From positions 186,001 to 250,000 of the forward strand of contig NW_027490387.1 of NCBI RefSeq assembly GCF_050948175.1: a stretch of DNA of 64,000 nt. Reading direction: 5' to 3'. The position numbers were made by a program, and so were the translations under genes. The notes below the pieces were generated by a model. It was not told the origin of the DNA. It ran no database searches and was given only the letters and a program-made list of their open reading frames with translations. Shown here piece after piece: positions 1 to 8,764 of this stretch (position 1 is its first letter; each line of letters starts with the position of its first letter). Source of the DNA: Xylocopa sonorina. Its lineage: Eukaryota; Arthropoda; Insecta; Hymenoptera; Apidae.

Positions 1-13
1 CTACGATACGTAG
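1..13. other. Short dyad CTACG-ATA-CGTAG, repeated once per monomer
   Basis: Five bases pair with their reverse complement across a three-base spacer. The dyad recurs at the start of most monomers. It is weakened where the first bases are CTTCG, CAACG or CTACGATAGG. The LTR at 2798 inserted exactly at the 3' edge of this dyad. A structural role is speculation. Confidence 0.6.
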
Positions 14-30
14 ACATCTGCAAACGCTAT

Positions 31-44
31 TTCCTTGCAAGGAA
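31..44. other. Perfect 14-bp palindrome TTCCTTGCAAGGAA
   Basis: This sequence equals its own reverse complement and is found intact in many monomers. Other families break it in characteristic ways: CCTAGCGAGGAA, CCTAGCAAGGAA, CCTTGCAAGAAAG and CCTTGCAAAGAAG. The alternation of intact and broken palindromes helps to identify monomer type within the higher-order repeats. Confidence 0.85.
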
Positions 45-137
45 GTGTCGCATTTACATTCATTTGAAGTGTAGACAAGGAATACATAACACTTCGCAAA
101 TCATATTATACCTTACCATGAAACATAGAAATGAGAT

Positions 138-147
138 GCGATATCGC
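138..147. other. Perfect 10-bp palindrome GCGATATCGC
   Basis: This lies near the 3' end of most monomers. A second family replaces it with GAGATGCAATATCTC, which loses this palindrome but forms a different five-base dyad (GAGAT/ATCTC) at the same place; an example is 2568-2582. Confidence 0.85.
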
Positions 148-1500
148 GTTTTAAGAATCATAAGAACTATATTGCTACGATACGTAGACATCTGCAAACG
201 CTATTTCCTTGCAAGGAAGTGTCGCATTTACATTCATTTGATGTGTAGACGAGGAATACATAACACTTCGCAAATCATATTATATCTTACCATGAAACAT
301 AGAAATGAGATGCGACATCGCGTTCTAAGAAGCATTAGAACACTACTGCTACGATAGGTAGACATTTGCAAACGCTATTTCCTTGCAAGGAAGAGTCGCA
401 TTTACATTCATTTGAATCGTAGACGAGGAATGCATAACACTTCGCAAAGAATATTATATCTTATCATGAAACATAGATATGAGATGCAATATCTCGTTTT
501 AAGAAGCATTTGAAATCTATTGCTTCGATACGTAGACATCTGCAAACGCTATTTTCTTGCAAGGAAGTGTCGCATTTACTTTCATTTGAGGTGTATACAA
601 GGAATACATAACACTTCGCAAATCATATTATATCTTACCATGAAACATAGCAATTGGATGCGATATCGCGTTTTAAGAAGCACTAGAAAGCTATTGCTAC
701 GATACGTAGACATCTGCAAACGCTATTTCCTAGCGAGGAAGTATCGCATTCACATTCATTTGAAGTGTAGACGATGAATACGTAACACTTCGCAAATCAT
801 GTTATACCTTACCATGAAACATAGAAATGAGATGCGATATCGCGTTTTAAGAATCATAAGAACTCTATTGCTACGATACGTAGACATCTGCAAACGCTAT
901 TTCCTTGCGAGGAAGTGTCGCATTTACATTCATTTGAATCGTAGACGAGGAATGCATAACACTTCGCAATGAATATTATATCTTATCATGAAACATAGAT
1001 ATGAGATGCAATATCTCGTTTTAAGAAGCATTTGAACTCTATTGCTTCGATACGTAGACATCTGCAAACGCTATTTCCTTGCAAGGAAGTGTCGCATTTA
1101 CATTCATTTGAGGTGTAGACGAGTAATACATAACACTTCGCAAATCATATTATATCTTACCATGAAACATAGAAATGAGATGCGATATCACGTTCTAAGA
1201 AGCATTAGAACACTACTGCTACGATAGGTAGACATTTGCAAACGCTATTTCCTTGCGAGGAAGTGTCGCATTTACATTCAGTTGATGTGTAGACGAGGAA
1301 TACATAACACTTCGCAAATCATATTATATCTTACCATGAAACATAGAAATGAGATGCGATATCGCGTTTTAAGAAGCATTAGAACTCTTTTGCTACGATA
1401 CGTAGACATCTGCAAACGCTATTTCCTTGCAAGGAAGTGTCGCATTTACATTCATTTGAAGTGCAGACGAGGAATACATGACCCTTCGCAAATCATATTA

Positions 1501-2196
1501 TATCTTACCATGAAACATAGAAATGAGATGCGATATCGCGTTTTAAGAAGCATTAGGAATCTATTGCTACGATACGTAGACATCTGCAGACGCTATTTCC
1601 TTGCAAGGAAGTGTCGCATTTACATTCATTTGAATCGTAGACGAGGAATGCATAACACTTCGCAAGTCATATTATATCTTACCATGAAACATAGAAATGA
1701 GATGCGATATCGCGTTTTAAGAAGCATTAGAACTCTATTGCTACGATACCTAGACATCTGCAGACGCTATTTCCTAGCAAGGAAGTGTCGCATTTACATT
1801 CATTTGAAGTGTAGACGAGGAATACATGACACTTCGCAAATCATATAATATCTTACCATGAAACATAGAAATGAGATGCGATATCGCGTTTTAAGAAGCA
1901 TTAGGAATCTATTGCTACGATACGTAGACATCTGCAGACGCTATTTCCTTGCAAGGAAGTGTCGCATTTACATTTATTTGAATCGTAGACGAGGAATGCA
2001 TAACACTTCGCAAGTCATATTATATCTTACCATGAAACATAGAAATGAGATGCGATATCGCGTTCTAAGAAGCATTAGAACTCTATTGCTACGATACCTA
2101 GACATCTGCAGACGCTATTTCCTAGCAAGGAAGTGTCGCATTTACATTCATTTGAAGTGTAGACGAGGAATACATGACACTTCGCAAATCATATAA
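1501..2196 (+). repeat. Local dimer duplication (2 x 348 bp)
   Basis: A two-monomer block at about 1501-1848 is repeated at 1849-2196. Both copies share private variants such as CTGCAGACGC, GGAATCTATTG, GCAAGTCATATT and CATGACACTTC. I noticed two differences inside the unit: ACATTCATTTG against ACATTTATTTG near 1963, and GTTTTAAG against GTTCTAAG near 2060. Similarity to the next monomer continues to about 2241. This is a recent local duplication within otherwise mixed monomers. Confidence 0.85.
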
Positions 2197-2436
2197 TATC
2201 TTACCATGAAACATAGAAATGAGATGCGATATCGCGTTTTAAGAATCATAAGAACTCTATTGCTACGATACGTAGACATCTGCAAACGCTATTTCCTTGC
2301 AAGGAAGTGTCGCATTTACATTCATTTGAAGTTTAGACGAAGAATACATACCACTTCGCAAATCATATTATATCTTACCATGAAACATAGAAATGAGATG
2401 CGATATCACGTTCTGAGAAGCATTAGAACTCTATTG

Positions 2437-2610
2437 CTACGATACGTAGACATCTGCAAACGCTATTTCCTTGCAAGGAAGTGTCGCATTTACATTCATT
2501 TGAATCGTAGACGAGGAATGCATAACACTTCGCAATGAATATTATATCTTATCATGAAACATAGATATGAGATGCAATATCTCGTTTTAAGAAGCATTAG
2601 GACTCTATTG
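2437..2610 (+). repeat. Exemplar of the 'b' monomer family
   Basis: This family is marked by GAATCGTAGACGAGG, GGAATGCATAAC, CGCAATGAATATT, CTTATCATG (or CTTGTCATG), CATAGATATGAG and GCAATATCTCG. CAATGA puts a TGA into the otherwise open frame, which is why so many ORFs end at the same place. The family recurs throughout the window, about once per higher-order subunit, usually followed by AGCATTTGAACTC (a second TGA) or AGCATCAGAAATCC. Confidence 0.85.
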
Positions 2611-2793
2611 CTATGATACCTAGATATCTGCAGACGCTATTTCCTAGCAAGGAAGTGTCGTATTTTCATTCATTTGAAGTGTAGACGAGGAATACATAGC
2701 ACTTCGCAAATCATATTATATCTTACCATGAAACATAGAAATGGGATGCGATATCGCGTTTTAAGGAGCATCAGAAATCCATTGCTACGATAC

Positions 2794-2797
2794 GTAG
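2794..2797. repeat. Left target-site duplication GTAG
   Basis: GTAG ends the interrupted monomer (GATACGTAG) just before the inserted TGTGACG. The same four bases resume at 4274. The uninterrupted monomer has a single GTAG here, so this is a 4-bp duplication made by integration. Confidence 0.9.
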
Positions 2798-2809
2798 TGT
2801 GACGTCCGG
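2798..2809 (+). repeat. Left terminal inverted repeat of the LTR
   Basis: TGTGACGTCCGG pairs with the right end CCGGACGTGACA at 11 of 12 positions; the mismatch is at base 4. Similarity stops after 12 bases, typical of an LTR and short for a cut-and-paste transposon. Confidence 0.85.
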
Positions 2810-3045
2810 CGTATCGCCGTCCACCCTCCGACACCTCCCACACAGAGCAGGGACGAATTACCTGCACCCGTCCACGGCCCAGCGCACGGGTAAACACCCC
2901 TTTCGCCGAGCTAAGGCAGCCGACCCGCAAATCACGCCCCGGAGATGGAACAATCATTTGCGCTACCGCGCAAATCACAGCACCCACGATCCACCTTCGC
3001 AACAACGACCCACCGAATCGCCCACCGTAACTCAGCCATACTTCA

Positions 3046-3166
3046 TTTTTTCTAATATATATAACTATATATATTAATTCTAGATCTAAGTACACACGAC
3101 ACTATTCGATGTAACACGAACAACACTCACACATAATTTTAAGATATATGTATAATCAATATTCTC
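3046..3166. promoter_or_regulatory. AT-rich TATA-like segment inside the LTR
   Basis: The stretch holds TAATATATATAAC and TATATATATTAATTC, then AGATATATGTATAATC, between two GC-rich blocks. It could hold a TATA box or a 3'-end signal. Neither can be assigned from sequence alone, and orientation is unproven. Confidence 0.3.
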
Positions 3167-3200
3167 TAAGAAGCGATGCGCTCGCGCGCGCACTCGACGC

Positions 3201-3229
3201 GCGCGGCTCACGCGTAACGCGAGCCGCGC
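3201..3229. other. GC-rich hairpin inside the LTR
   Basis: GCGCGGCTC (3201-3209) and GAGCCGCGC (3221-3229) are perfect inverted repeats around an 11-base spacer, within a CG-dense block at about 3178-3240. The stem should be very stable in RNA. LTR transcripts often carry structured leaders, but no function can be assigned. Confidence 0.65.
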
Positions 3230-3369
3230 CCCACCGCAAGGGCCGTCCGCCCTACTCCTACCGTCCGCCCCACTCGAAGAGCTCAGCGACTGGCGCGCCA
3301 CGAGAACCGAGGAGGTCTCGTGCACGCGAGTGGATCGACACTTCGTCCCGGGCATCGCCCGACTTCGGA

Positions 3370-3600
3370 CCTCTCTCAAACCTCGACTTCTAATTCAAAT
3401 CGTATTCAAGTTCCATTTCAAGTTCCTACTCTATTTCTAAATCTAAGTTCTATTTCTAGTTCATTATGTTACTCTAAATCTAGATAGGGAAGTAAGTGTA
3501 TAGCTAGGATTAATCAAGAATATATCTCTATTTTATTTCTACATCCGAGTCCATATTCATTTTATATCTACGCGACACACTCCGGTTCTCGCGTACAACC
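3370..3600. other. Pyrimidine- and A-rich stretch of the LTR, no gene
   Basis: This stretch is made of short degenerate runs such as TTCAAGTTCC, TCTAAATCTAAG and TCTATTTCTAG. I see no ORF or RNA gene in it. It differs sharply in composition from the GC-rich blocks on either side and probably belongs to the LTR's non-coding body. Confidence 0.5.
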
Positions 3601-3649
3601 ATACACAGCGCTACTTTGCGGAGATACAGATACTTGAACCTCTGCATTA

Positions 3650-3761
3650 GATAGAGCGGACCGCCGCTTATCTGTGCCGAATACAAGTGGAAGATCTCCC
3701 GAGTGGACGATCACTCTTCACCCTCCTGGACCGACGACGATAGAGCGGACCGCCGCTTATC
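3650..3761 (+). repeat. Pair of 23-bp direct repeats inside the LTR
   Basis: An identical 23-base sequence, beginning GATAGAGCGGACC and ending CCGCTTATC, occupies 3650-3672 and 3739-3761, 89 bases apart. Both copies are followed by related but diverged sequence (CTGTGCCGAAT versus CGACTCGAATC). Internal repeats of this kind are common in LTR enhancer or leader regions; the role here is unknown. Confidence 0.8.
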
Positions 3762-4089
3762 CGACTCGAATCTGGTTAGGAGAAGAAGATCTCGTATGTG
3801 TCGCTCCGCTACCAAGAGATGACGCGCCGCGCCGGTAGAAAGAATTTCTTGCGACAACTTGTGCGGGAATATAACGGATCCCAGGCGTGCCCAGCCTACC
3901 ATTCCGTGATTGCTGTTACTGCTGTCCGCATCCAGCCTCCTGCAGCACCACCGACATCTCCGACGCCAGCATCCGAGTCCGGTCAACGTCGCTGGACCCT
4001 CTCTCCATTGACGCTCCCTCAACGCCTATCTTACGCGTCCACTGTCCCAGCCGGTGACCCTCGACAACGGCGATACCTGGAAAGAGGAT

Positions 4090-4095
4090 ATTAAA
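4090..4095 (+). promoter_or_regulatory. Possible variant polyadenylation signal ATTAAA
   Basis: ATTAAA lies 178 bases before the LTR 3' end and 17 bases before a consensus splice donor. The hexamer is short and could be chance. Confidence 0.2.
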
Positions 4096-4109
4096 GTGTT
4101 AATCGACGA

Positions 4110-4118
4110 AAGGTAAGT
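4110..4118 (+). promoter_or_regulatory. Consensus 5' splice donor near the LTR 3' end
   Basis: AAG|GTAAGT matches the metazoan U1 donor consensus, with GT at 4113-4114. A donor in the 3' part of an LTR would allow subgenomic splicing in a full-length element and argues for + orientation. No acceptor remains in this solo copy. Confidence 0.4.
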
Positions 4119-4261
4119 AAATTTCACCTCACCGCGTCGAAAAGGGTACAATTCCGGCTCGCGTCCCATAAAAGGAAACCACGGTACCCATCACAATCGA
4201 GTGATCGGCCCTGTGTTTTATATTTCGTTTCGTACGGACGACTCCGGAAATTCTCCCGGTC

Positions 4262-4273
4262 CCGGACGTGACA
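4262..4273 (+). repeat. Right terminal inverted repeat of the LTR
   Basis: CCGGACGTGACA, ending in CA, mirrors the left end at 11 of 12 positions. Confidence 0.85.
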
Positions 4274-4277
4274 GTAG
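4274..4277. repeat. Right target-site duplication GTAG
   Basis: GTAG is followed by ACACCTGCAAACGC, which continues the interrupted monomer with one change (ACATC to ACACC). Removing 1480 bp restores an uninterrupted 174-bp phase. Confidence 0.9.
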
Positions 4278-5653
4278 ACACCTGCAAACGCTATTTCCTT
4301 GCAAGGAAGTGTCGCATTTACATTCATTTGATGCGTAGACGAGGAATACATAACACTTCGCAAATCATATTATACCTTACCATGAAACATAGAAATGAGA
4401 TGCGATATCGCGTTTTAAGAATCATAAGAACTCTATTGCTACGATACGTAGACATCTGCAGACGCTATTTCCTAGCAAGGAAGTGTCGCATTTACATTCA
4501 TTTGAAGTGTAGACGAGGAATACATGACACTTCGCAAATCATATTATATCTTACCATGAAACATAGAAATGAGATGCGATATCGCGTTTTAAGAAGCACT
4601 AGAAAGCTACTGCTACGATACGTAGACATCTGCAAACGCTATTTCCTAGCGAGGAAGTATCGCATTCACATTCATTTGAAGAGTAGACTAGGAATACATA
4701 ACACTTCGAAAATCATGTTATATCTTTCCATGAAACATAGAAATGAGATGCAATATCGCGTTTTAAGAAGCATTAGAACACTACTGCTACGATAGGTAGA
4801 CATTTGCAAACGCTATTTCCTTGCAAGGAAGTGTCGCATTTGCATTCATTTGAAGTGTAGACGAGGAATACATAACACTCCGCAAATCATATTATATCTT
4901 ACCATGAAACATAGAAATGAGATGCGATATCGCGTTTTAAGAATCATAAGATCTCTACTGCTACGATACGTAGACATCTGCAATCGCTATTTCCTAGCAA
5001 AGAAGTGTCGCATTTACGTTCATTTGAAGTGTAGCCGAGGAATAAATAACACTTCGCAAATCGTATTATATCTTACCATGAAACATAGAAATGAGATGCG
5101 ATATCGCGTTTTAAGAATCATAAGAACTCTATTGCTACGATACGTAGACATCTGCAAACGCTATTTCCTTGCAAGGAAGTGTCGCATTTACATTCATTTG
5201 AAGTGTAGACGAGGAATACATAACACTTCGCAAATCATATTATATCTTACCATGAAACATAGAAATGAGATGCGATATCGCGTTTTAAGAAGCACTAGAA
5301 AGCTATTGCTACGATACGTAGACATCTGCAAACGCTATTGTCTTGCAAAAAAGTGTCGCATTTACATTCATTTGAAGTGTAGCCGAGGAATACATAACAC
5401 TTCGCAAATCGTATTATATCTTACCATGAAACATAGAAATGAGATGCGATATCGCGTTTTAAGAAGCATTAGAACTCTATTGCTACGATCCGTAGACATA
5501 TGCAAACGCTATTTCCTTGCAAGGAAGTGTCGCATTTACATTCATTTGAATCGTAGACGAGGAATGCATATCACTTCGCAATGAATATTATATCTTATAA
5601 TGACACATAGATATGAGATGCAATATCTCGTTTTAAGAAGCATTTGAACTCTA

Positions 5654-6865
5654 TTGTGTCGATACGTAGACATCTGCAAACGCTATTTCCTTGCAAGGAA
5701 GTGTCGCATTTACATTCATTTGAAGTGTAGACGAGGAATACATAACACTCCGCAAATCATATTATATCTTACCATGAAACATAGAAATGAGATGCGATAT
5801 CGCGTTTTACGAATCATAAGAACTCTATTGCAACGATACGTAGACATCTGCAAACGCTATTTCCTTGCAAAGAAGTGTCGTATTTACATTCATTTGAAGT
5901 GTAGACGAGGAATACATAACACTTCGCAAATCATATTATATCTTACCATGAAACATAGAAATGACATGCGATATCGCGTTTTAAGAAGCACCAGAAATCC
6001 ATTGCTACGATACGTAGATATCTGCAAACGCTATTTCCTTGCAAGAAAATGTCGCATTTACATTCATTTGAAGTGTAGACGACGGATACATAACACTTCG
6101 CAAATCATATTATACCTTACCATGAAACATAGAAATGAGATGCGATATCGCGTTTTAAGAATCATAAGAACTCTATTGCAACGATACGTAGACATCTGCA
6201 AACGCTATTTCCTTGCAAGGAAGTGTCGTATTTACATTCATTTGATGTGTAGACGAGGAATACATAACACTTCGCAAATCATATTGTATCTTACCATGAA
6301 ACATAGAAATGAGATGCGATATCGCGTTTTAAGAAGCATTAGATCTCTATTGCTACGATACCTAGACATCTGCAAACGCTATTTCCTAGCGAGGAAGTAT
6401 CGCATTCACATTCATTTGAAGAGTAGACTAGGAATACGTAACACTTCGCAAATCATGTTATATCTTACCATGAAACATAGAAATGAGATGCGATATCGCG
6501 TTTTAAGAATCATAAGAACTCTATTGCAACGATACGTAGACATCTGCAAACGCTATTTCCTTGCAAGGAAGTGTCGTATTTACATTCATTTGATGTGTAG
6601 ACGAGGAATACATAACACTTCGCAAATCATATTGTATCTTACCATGAAACATAGAAATGAGATGCGATATCGCGTTTTAAGAAGCATTAGATCTCTATTG
6701 CTACGATACCTAGACATCTGCAAACGCTATTTCCTAGCGAGGAAGTATCGCATTCACATTCATTTGAAGAGTAGACTAGGAATACGTAACACTTCGCAAA
6801 TCATGTTATATCTTACCATGAAACATAGAAATGAGATGCGATATCGCGTTTTAAGAATCATATGA
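5654..6865 (+). other. Longest in-frame satellite ORF (403 codons), judged non-genic
   Basis: The frame stays open across about seven monomers because 174 is a multiple of 3. The product would be a 58-residue repeat with about 15 Lys/Arg and only two acidic residues per unit (for example YVDICKRYFLARK). It matches no protein family I know. The frame has no start context of its own, simply runs to the next stop-bearing monomer, and includes an internal dimer duplication. Equivalent frames elsewhere are cut by TGA in CAATGA and ATTTGA, by TAG in CGATAG, and by 1-base indels. I judge it a satellite by-product, not a gene. Confidence 0.9.
6121..6816 (+). repeat. Local dimer duplication (2 x 348 bp)
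   Basis: The two-monomer block at 6121-6468 is repeated at 6469-6816. Shared private variants include ATTGCAACG, TTTGATGTG, ATATTGTATC, TTAGATCTC, GAGGAAGTATCGC and AAGAGTAGACTAGG. I saw no difference between the copies in the parts I compared. Similarity to the next monomer runs to about 6860, where TATGAACTCTATCGC departs. Confidence 0.87.
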
Positions 6866-8764
6866 ACTCTATCGCTACGATACGTAGACATCTGCAATCG
6901 CTATTTCCTTGCAAGGAAGTGTCGCATTCACATTCATTTGAAGTGTAGAGGAGGAATTAATAACACTTCGCAAATCATATTACATCTTACCATGAAACAG
7001 AAATGAGATGCAATATCGCGTTTTAAGAAGCATTAGAACTCTATTGCTACGATACGTAGACATCTGCAATCGCTATTTCCTTGCAAGGAAGTGTCGCATT
7101 CACATTCATTTGAAGTGTAGACGAGGAATGCATAACACATCGCAATGAATATTATATCTTATCATGAAACATAGATATGAGATGCAATATCTCGTTTTAA
7201 GGAGCATTTGAACTCTATTACTTCGATACGTAGACATCTGCATACGCTATTTCCTTGCAAGGAAGTGTCGCATTTACATTCATTTGAAGTGTAGACGAGG
7301 AATACATAACAGTTCGCAAATCATATTATATCTTACCATGAAACATAGAAATGAGATGCGATATCGCGTTTTAAGAAGCATTAGAACACTATTGCTACGA
7401 TAGGTAGACATTTGCAAACGCTATTTCCTTGCAAGGAAGTGTCGCATTTACATTCATTTGAAGTGTAGAGGAGGAATACATAACACTTCGCAAATCATAT
7501 TACATCTTACCATGAAACATAGAAATGAGATGCGATATCGCGTTTTAAGAAGCATTAGAACTCTATTGCTACGATACCTAGACATCTGCAGACGCTATTT
7601 CCTAGCAAGGAAGTGTCGCATTTACATTCATTTGAAGTGTAGACGAGGAATACATGACACTTCGCAAATCATATTATATCTTATCATGAAACATAGAAAT
7701 GAGATGCGATAACGCGTTTTAAGAAGCACTAGAATTCTATTGCTACGATAGGTAGACATCTGCAAACGCTATTTCCTTGCAAGGAAGTGTCGCATTTACA
7801 TTCAATTGAAGTGTAGAGGAGGAATTAATAGCACTTCGCAAATCATATTACATCTTACCATGAAACAGAAATGAGATGCAATATCGCGTTTTAAGAAGCA
7901 TTAGAACTCTATTGCTACGATACCTAGAAATCTGAAGACGCTATTTCCTATTAAGGAAGTGTGGCATTTACATTCATTTGAAGTGTAGACGAGGAATACA
8001 TAACACTTAGCAAATCATATTATATCTTACCATGAAACAAAGAAATGAGATGCGATATCGCGTTTTAAGAAGCACTAGAACTCTATTGCTACGATAGGTA
8101 GACATCTGCAAACGCTATTTCCTTACAAGGAAGTGTCGCATTTACATTCATTTGAAGTGTAGACGAGGAATACATAACACTTCGCAAATCATATTATACC
8201 TTACCATGAAACATAGAAATGAGATGCAATATCGCGTTTTAAGGATCATAAGAACTCTATTGCTACGATACGTAGACATCTGCAAACGCTATTTCCTTGG
8301 GAGGAAGTGTCGCATTTAGATTCATTTGAAGTGTAGACGACGGATACATAACACTTCGCAAATCATATTATACCTTACCATGAAACATAGAAATGTTATG
8401 CGATATCGCGTTTTAAGAAGCATTAGAACTCTATTGCTACGATACCTAGACATCTGCAAACGCTATTTCCTAGCGAGGAAGTATCGCATTCACATTCATT
8501 TGAAGAGTAGACTAGGAATACGTAACACTTCGCAAATCATGTTATATCTTACCATGAAACATAGAAATGACATGCGATATCGCGTTTTAAGAATCATATG
8601 AACTCTATTGCTACGATACGTAGACATCTGCAATCGCTATTTCCTTGCAAGGAAGTGTCGCATTCACATTCATTTGAAGTGTAGACGAGGAATGCATAAC
8701 ACATCGCAATGAATATTATATCTTATCATGAAACATAGATATGAGATGCAATATCTCGTTTTAA

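Larger units (their letters stand above)
1..174 (+). repeat. Reference satellite monomer (174 bp)
   Basis: This first unit is a convenient reference for the family. It is AT-rich; a consensus monomer gave 63 G+C of 174 (about 36%) and 9 CpG by hand count. Landmarks in order: a CTACG/CGTAG dyad at 1-13, a TTCCTTGCAAGGAA palindrome at 31-44, the GTGTAGAC segment near 70, CACTTCGCAAATC near 91, CCATGAAACATAG near 117, and the GCGATATCGC palindrome at 138-147. Its length is about a nucleosome core plus a short linker, common for eukaryotic satellites. I do not recognise it as a named satellite. Confidence 0.93.
1..2797 (+). repeat. 174-bp satellite array, left segment
   Basis: Sixteen complete 174-bp monomers and 13 bases of a seventeenth lie head-to-tail. 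Monomers begin at CTACGATACG (1, 175, 349 and so on), and the seventeenth begins at exactly 2785, so there is no net indel here. Neighbouring monomers differ at several sites each, more than in the right half of the window. Recurrent variants include GTGTAGAC versus ATCGTAGAC, CCTAGCGAGG versus CCTTGCAAGG, and GCGATATCGC versus GCAATATCTC. Except for the local dimer at 1501-2196, no long higher-order period is visible. Nothing here looks like a gene. The open + frame is a by-product of a period divisible by three, and it is interrupted by TAG or TGA at recurring monomer positions (for example CGATAG at 351-356 and 1221-1226). Confidence 0.97.
2798..4273 (+). mobile_element. Solo LTR, probably Ty3/gypsy-like (1476 bp)
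   Basis: The only non-satellite sequence in the window. It begins TGTGACGTCCGG and ends CCGGACGTGACA, so it has TG...CA ends and an 11/12 terminal inverted repeat. Perfect 4-bp GTAG duplications flank it, and satellite phase resumes exactly after it. No reverse transcriptase, integrase, protease or gag can be read inside, and its longest ORFs (about 100 codons) are unrecognised. TG...CA ends, a short inverted repeat, a 4-bp duplication and no coding region together suggest a solo LTR left by LTR-LTR recombination. A 4-bp duplication favours Ty3/gypsy over copia, where 5 bp is usual. A non-autonomous Ginger-type DNA transposon (TGT ends, 4-bp duplication) is an alternative, but it would be expected to carry longer terminal repeats. 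Orientation is uncertain; a strong splice donor at 4113 favours +. Confidence 0.8.
4278..8764 (+). repeat. Satellite array, diverse segment right of the LTR
   Basis: 174-bp monomers continue in phase on the + strand. As on the left of the LTR, adjacent monomers are mixed types with scattered private changes. Two monomers (near 6993 and 7861) share a 2-bp loss that turns GAAACATAGAAATG into GAAACAGAAATG, so one was copied from the other. The segment beginning GGAGCATTTG at 7201 recurs at 8765 after 1564 bp, which is nine monomers minus that 2-bp loss. Several blocks resemble later HOR I copies (for example 4801-5600 and 9136-9590). No gene is present. Confidence 0.93.

Noticed and set aside
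1..174. The 174-bp monomer as an ancient 2 x 87-bp dimer
   Set aside because: The halves share only short matches (for example GCAAA...TATT) and do not align by eye.
3086..3379. Minus-strand ORF of 97 codons in the GC-rich LTR block
   Set aside because: It overlaps a + strand ORF of similar length (3148-3393) in a CG-dense stretch with few stops; its Arg/Ser/Ala composition is typical of a GC-driven spurious frame.
3798..4094. A 98-codon + strand ORF inside the LTR, as a possible gag start
   Set aside because: It is short, Pro/Ser/Arg-rich, lies wholly inside the LTR, stops before the splice donor and matches nothing I recognise. GC-rich sequence gives such frames by chance.
2798..4273. Full retrotransposon or host gene exon in the insert
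   Set aside because: It is 1476 bp with TG...CA ends and a target duplication at its outer edges, and has no polymerase, integrase or recognisable exon.
5654..6865. A 403-codon + strand ORF and many similar ORFs that could be a family of basic repeat proteins
   Set aside because: They follow from a 174-bp period with an open frame. Stops and frameshifts are fixed by monomer family, there is no independent start context, and no known domain is present.
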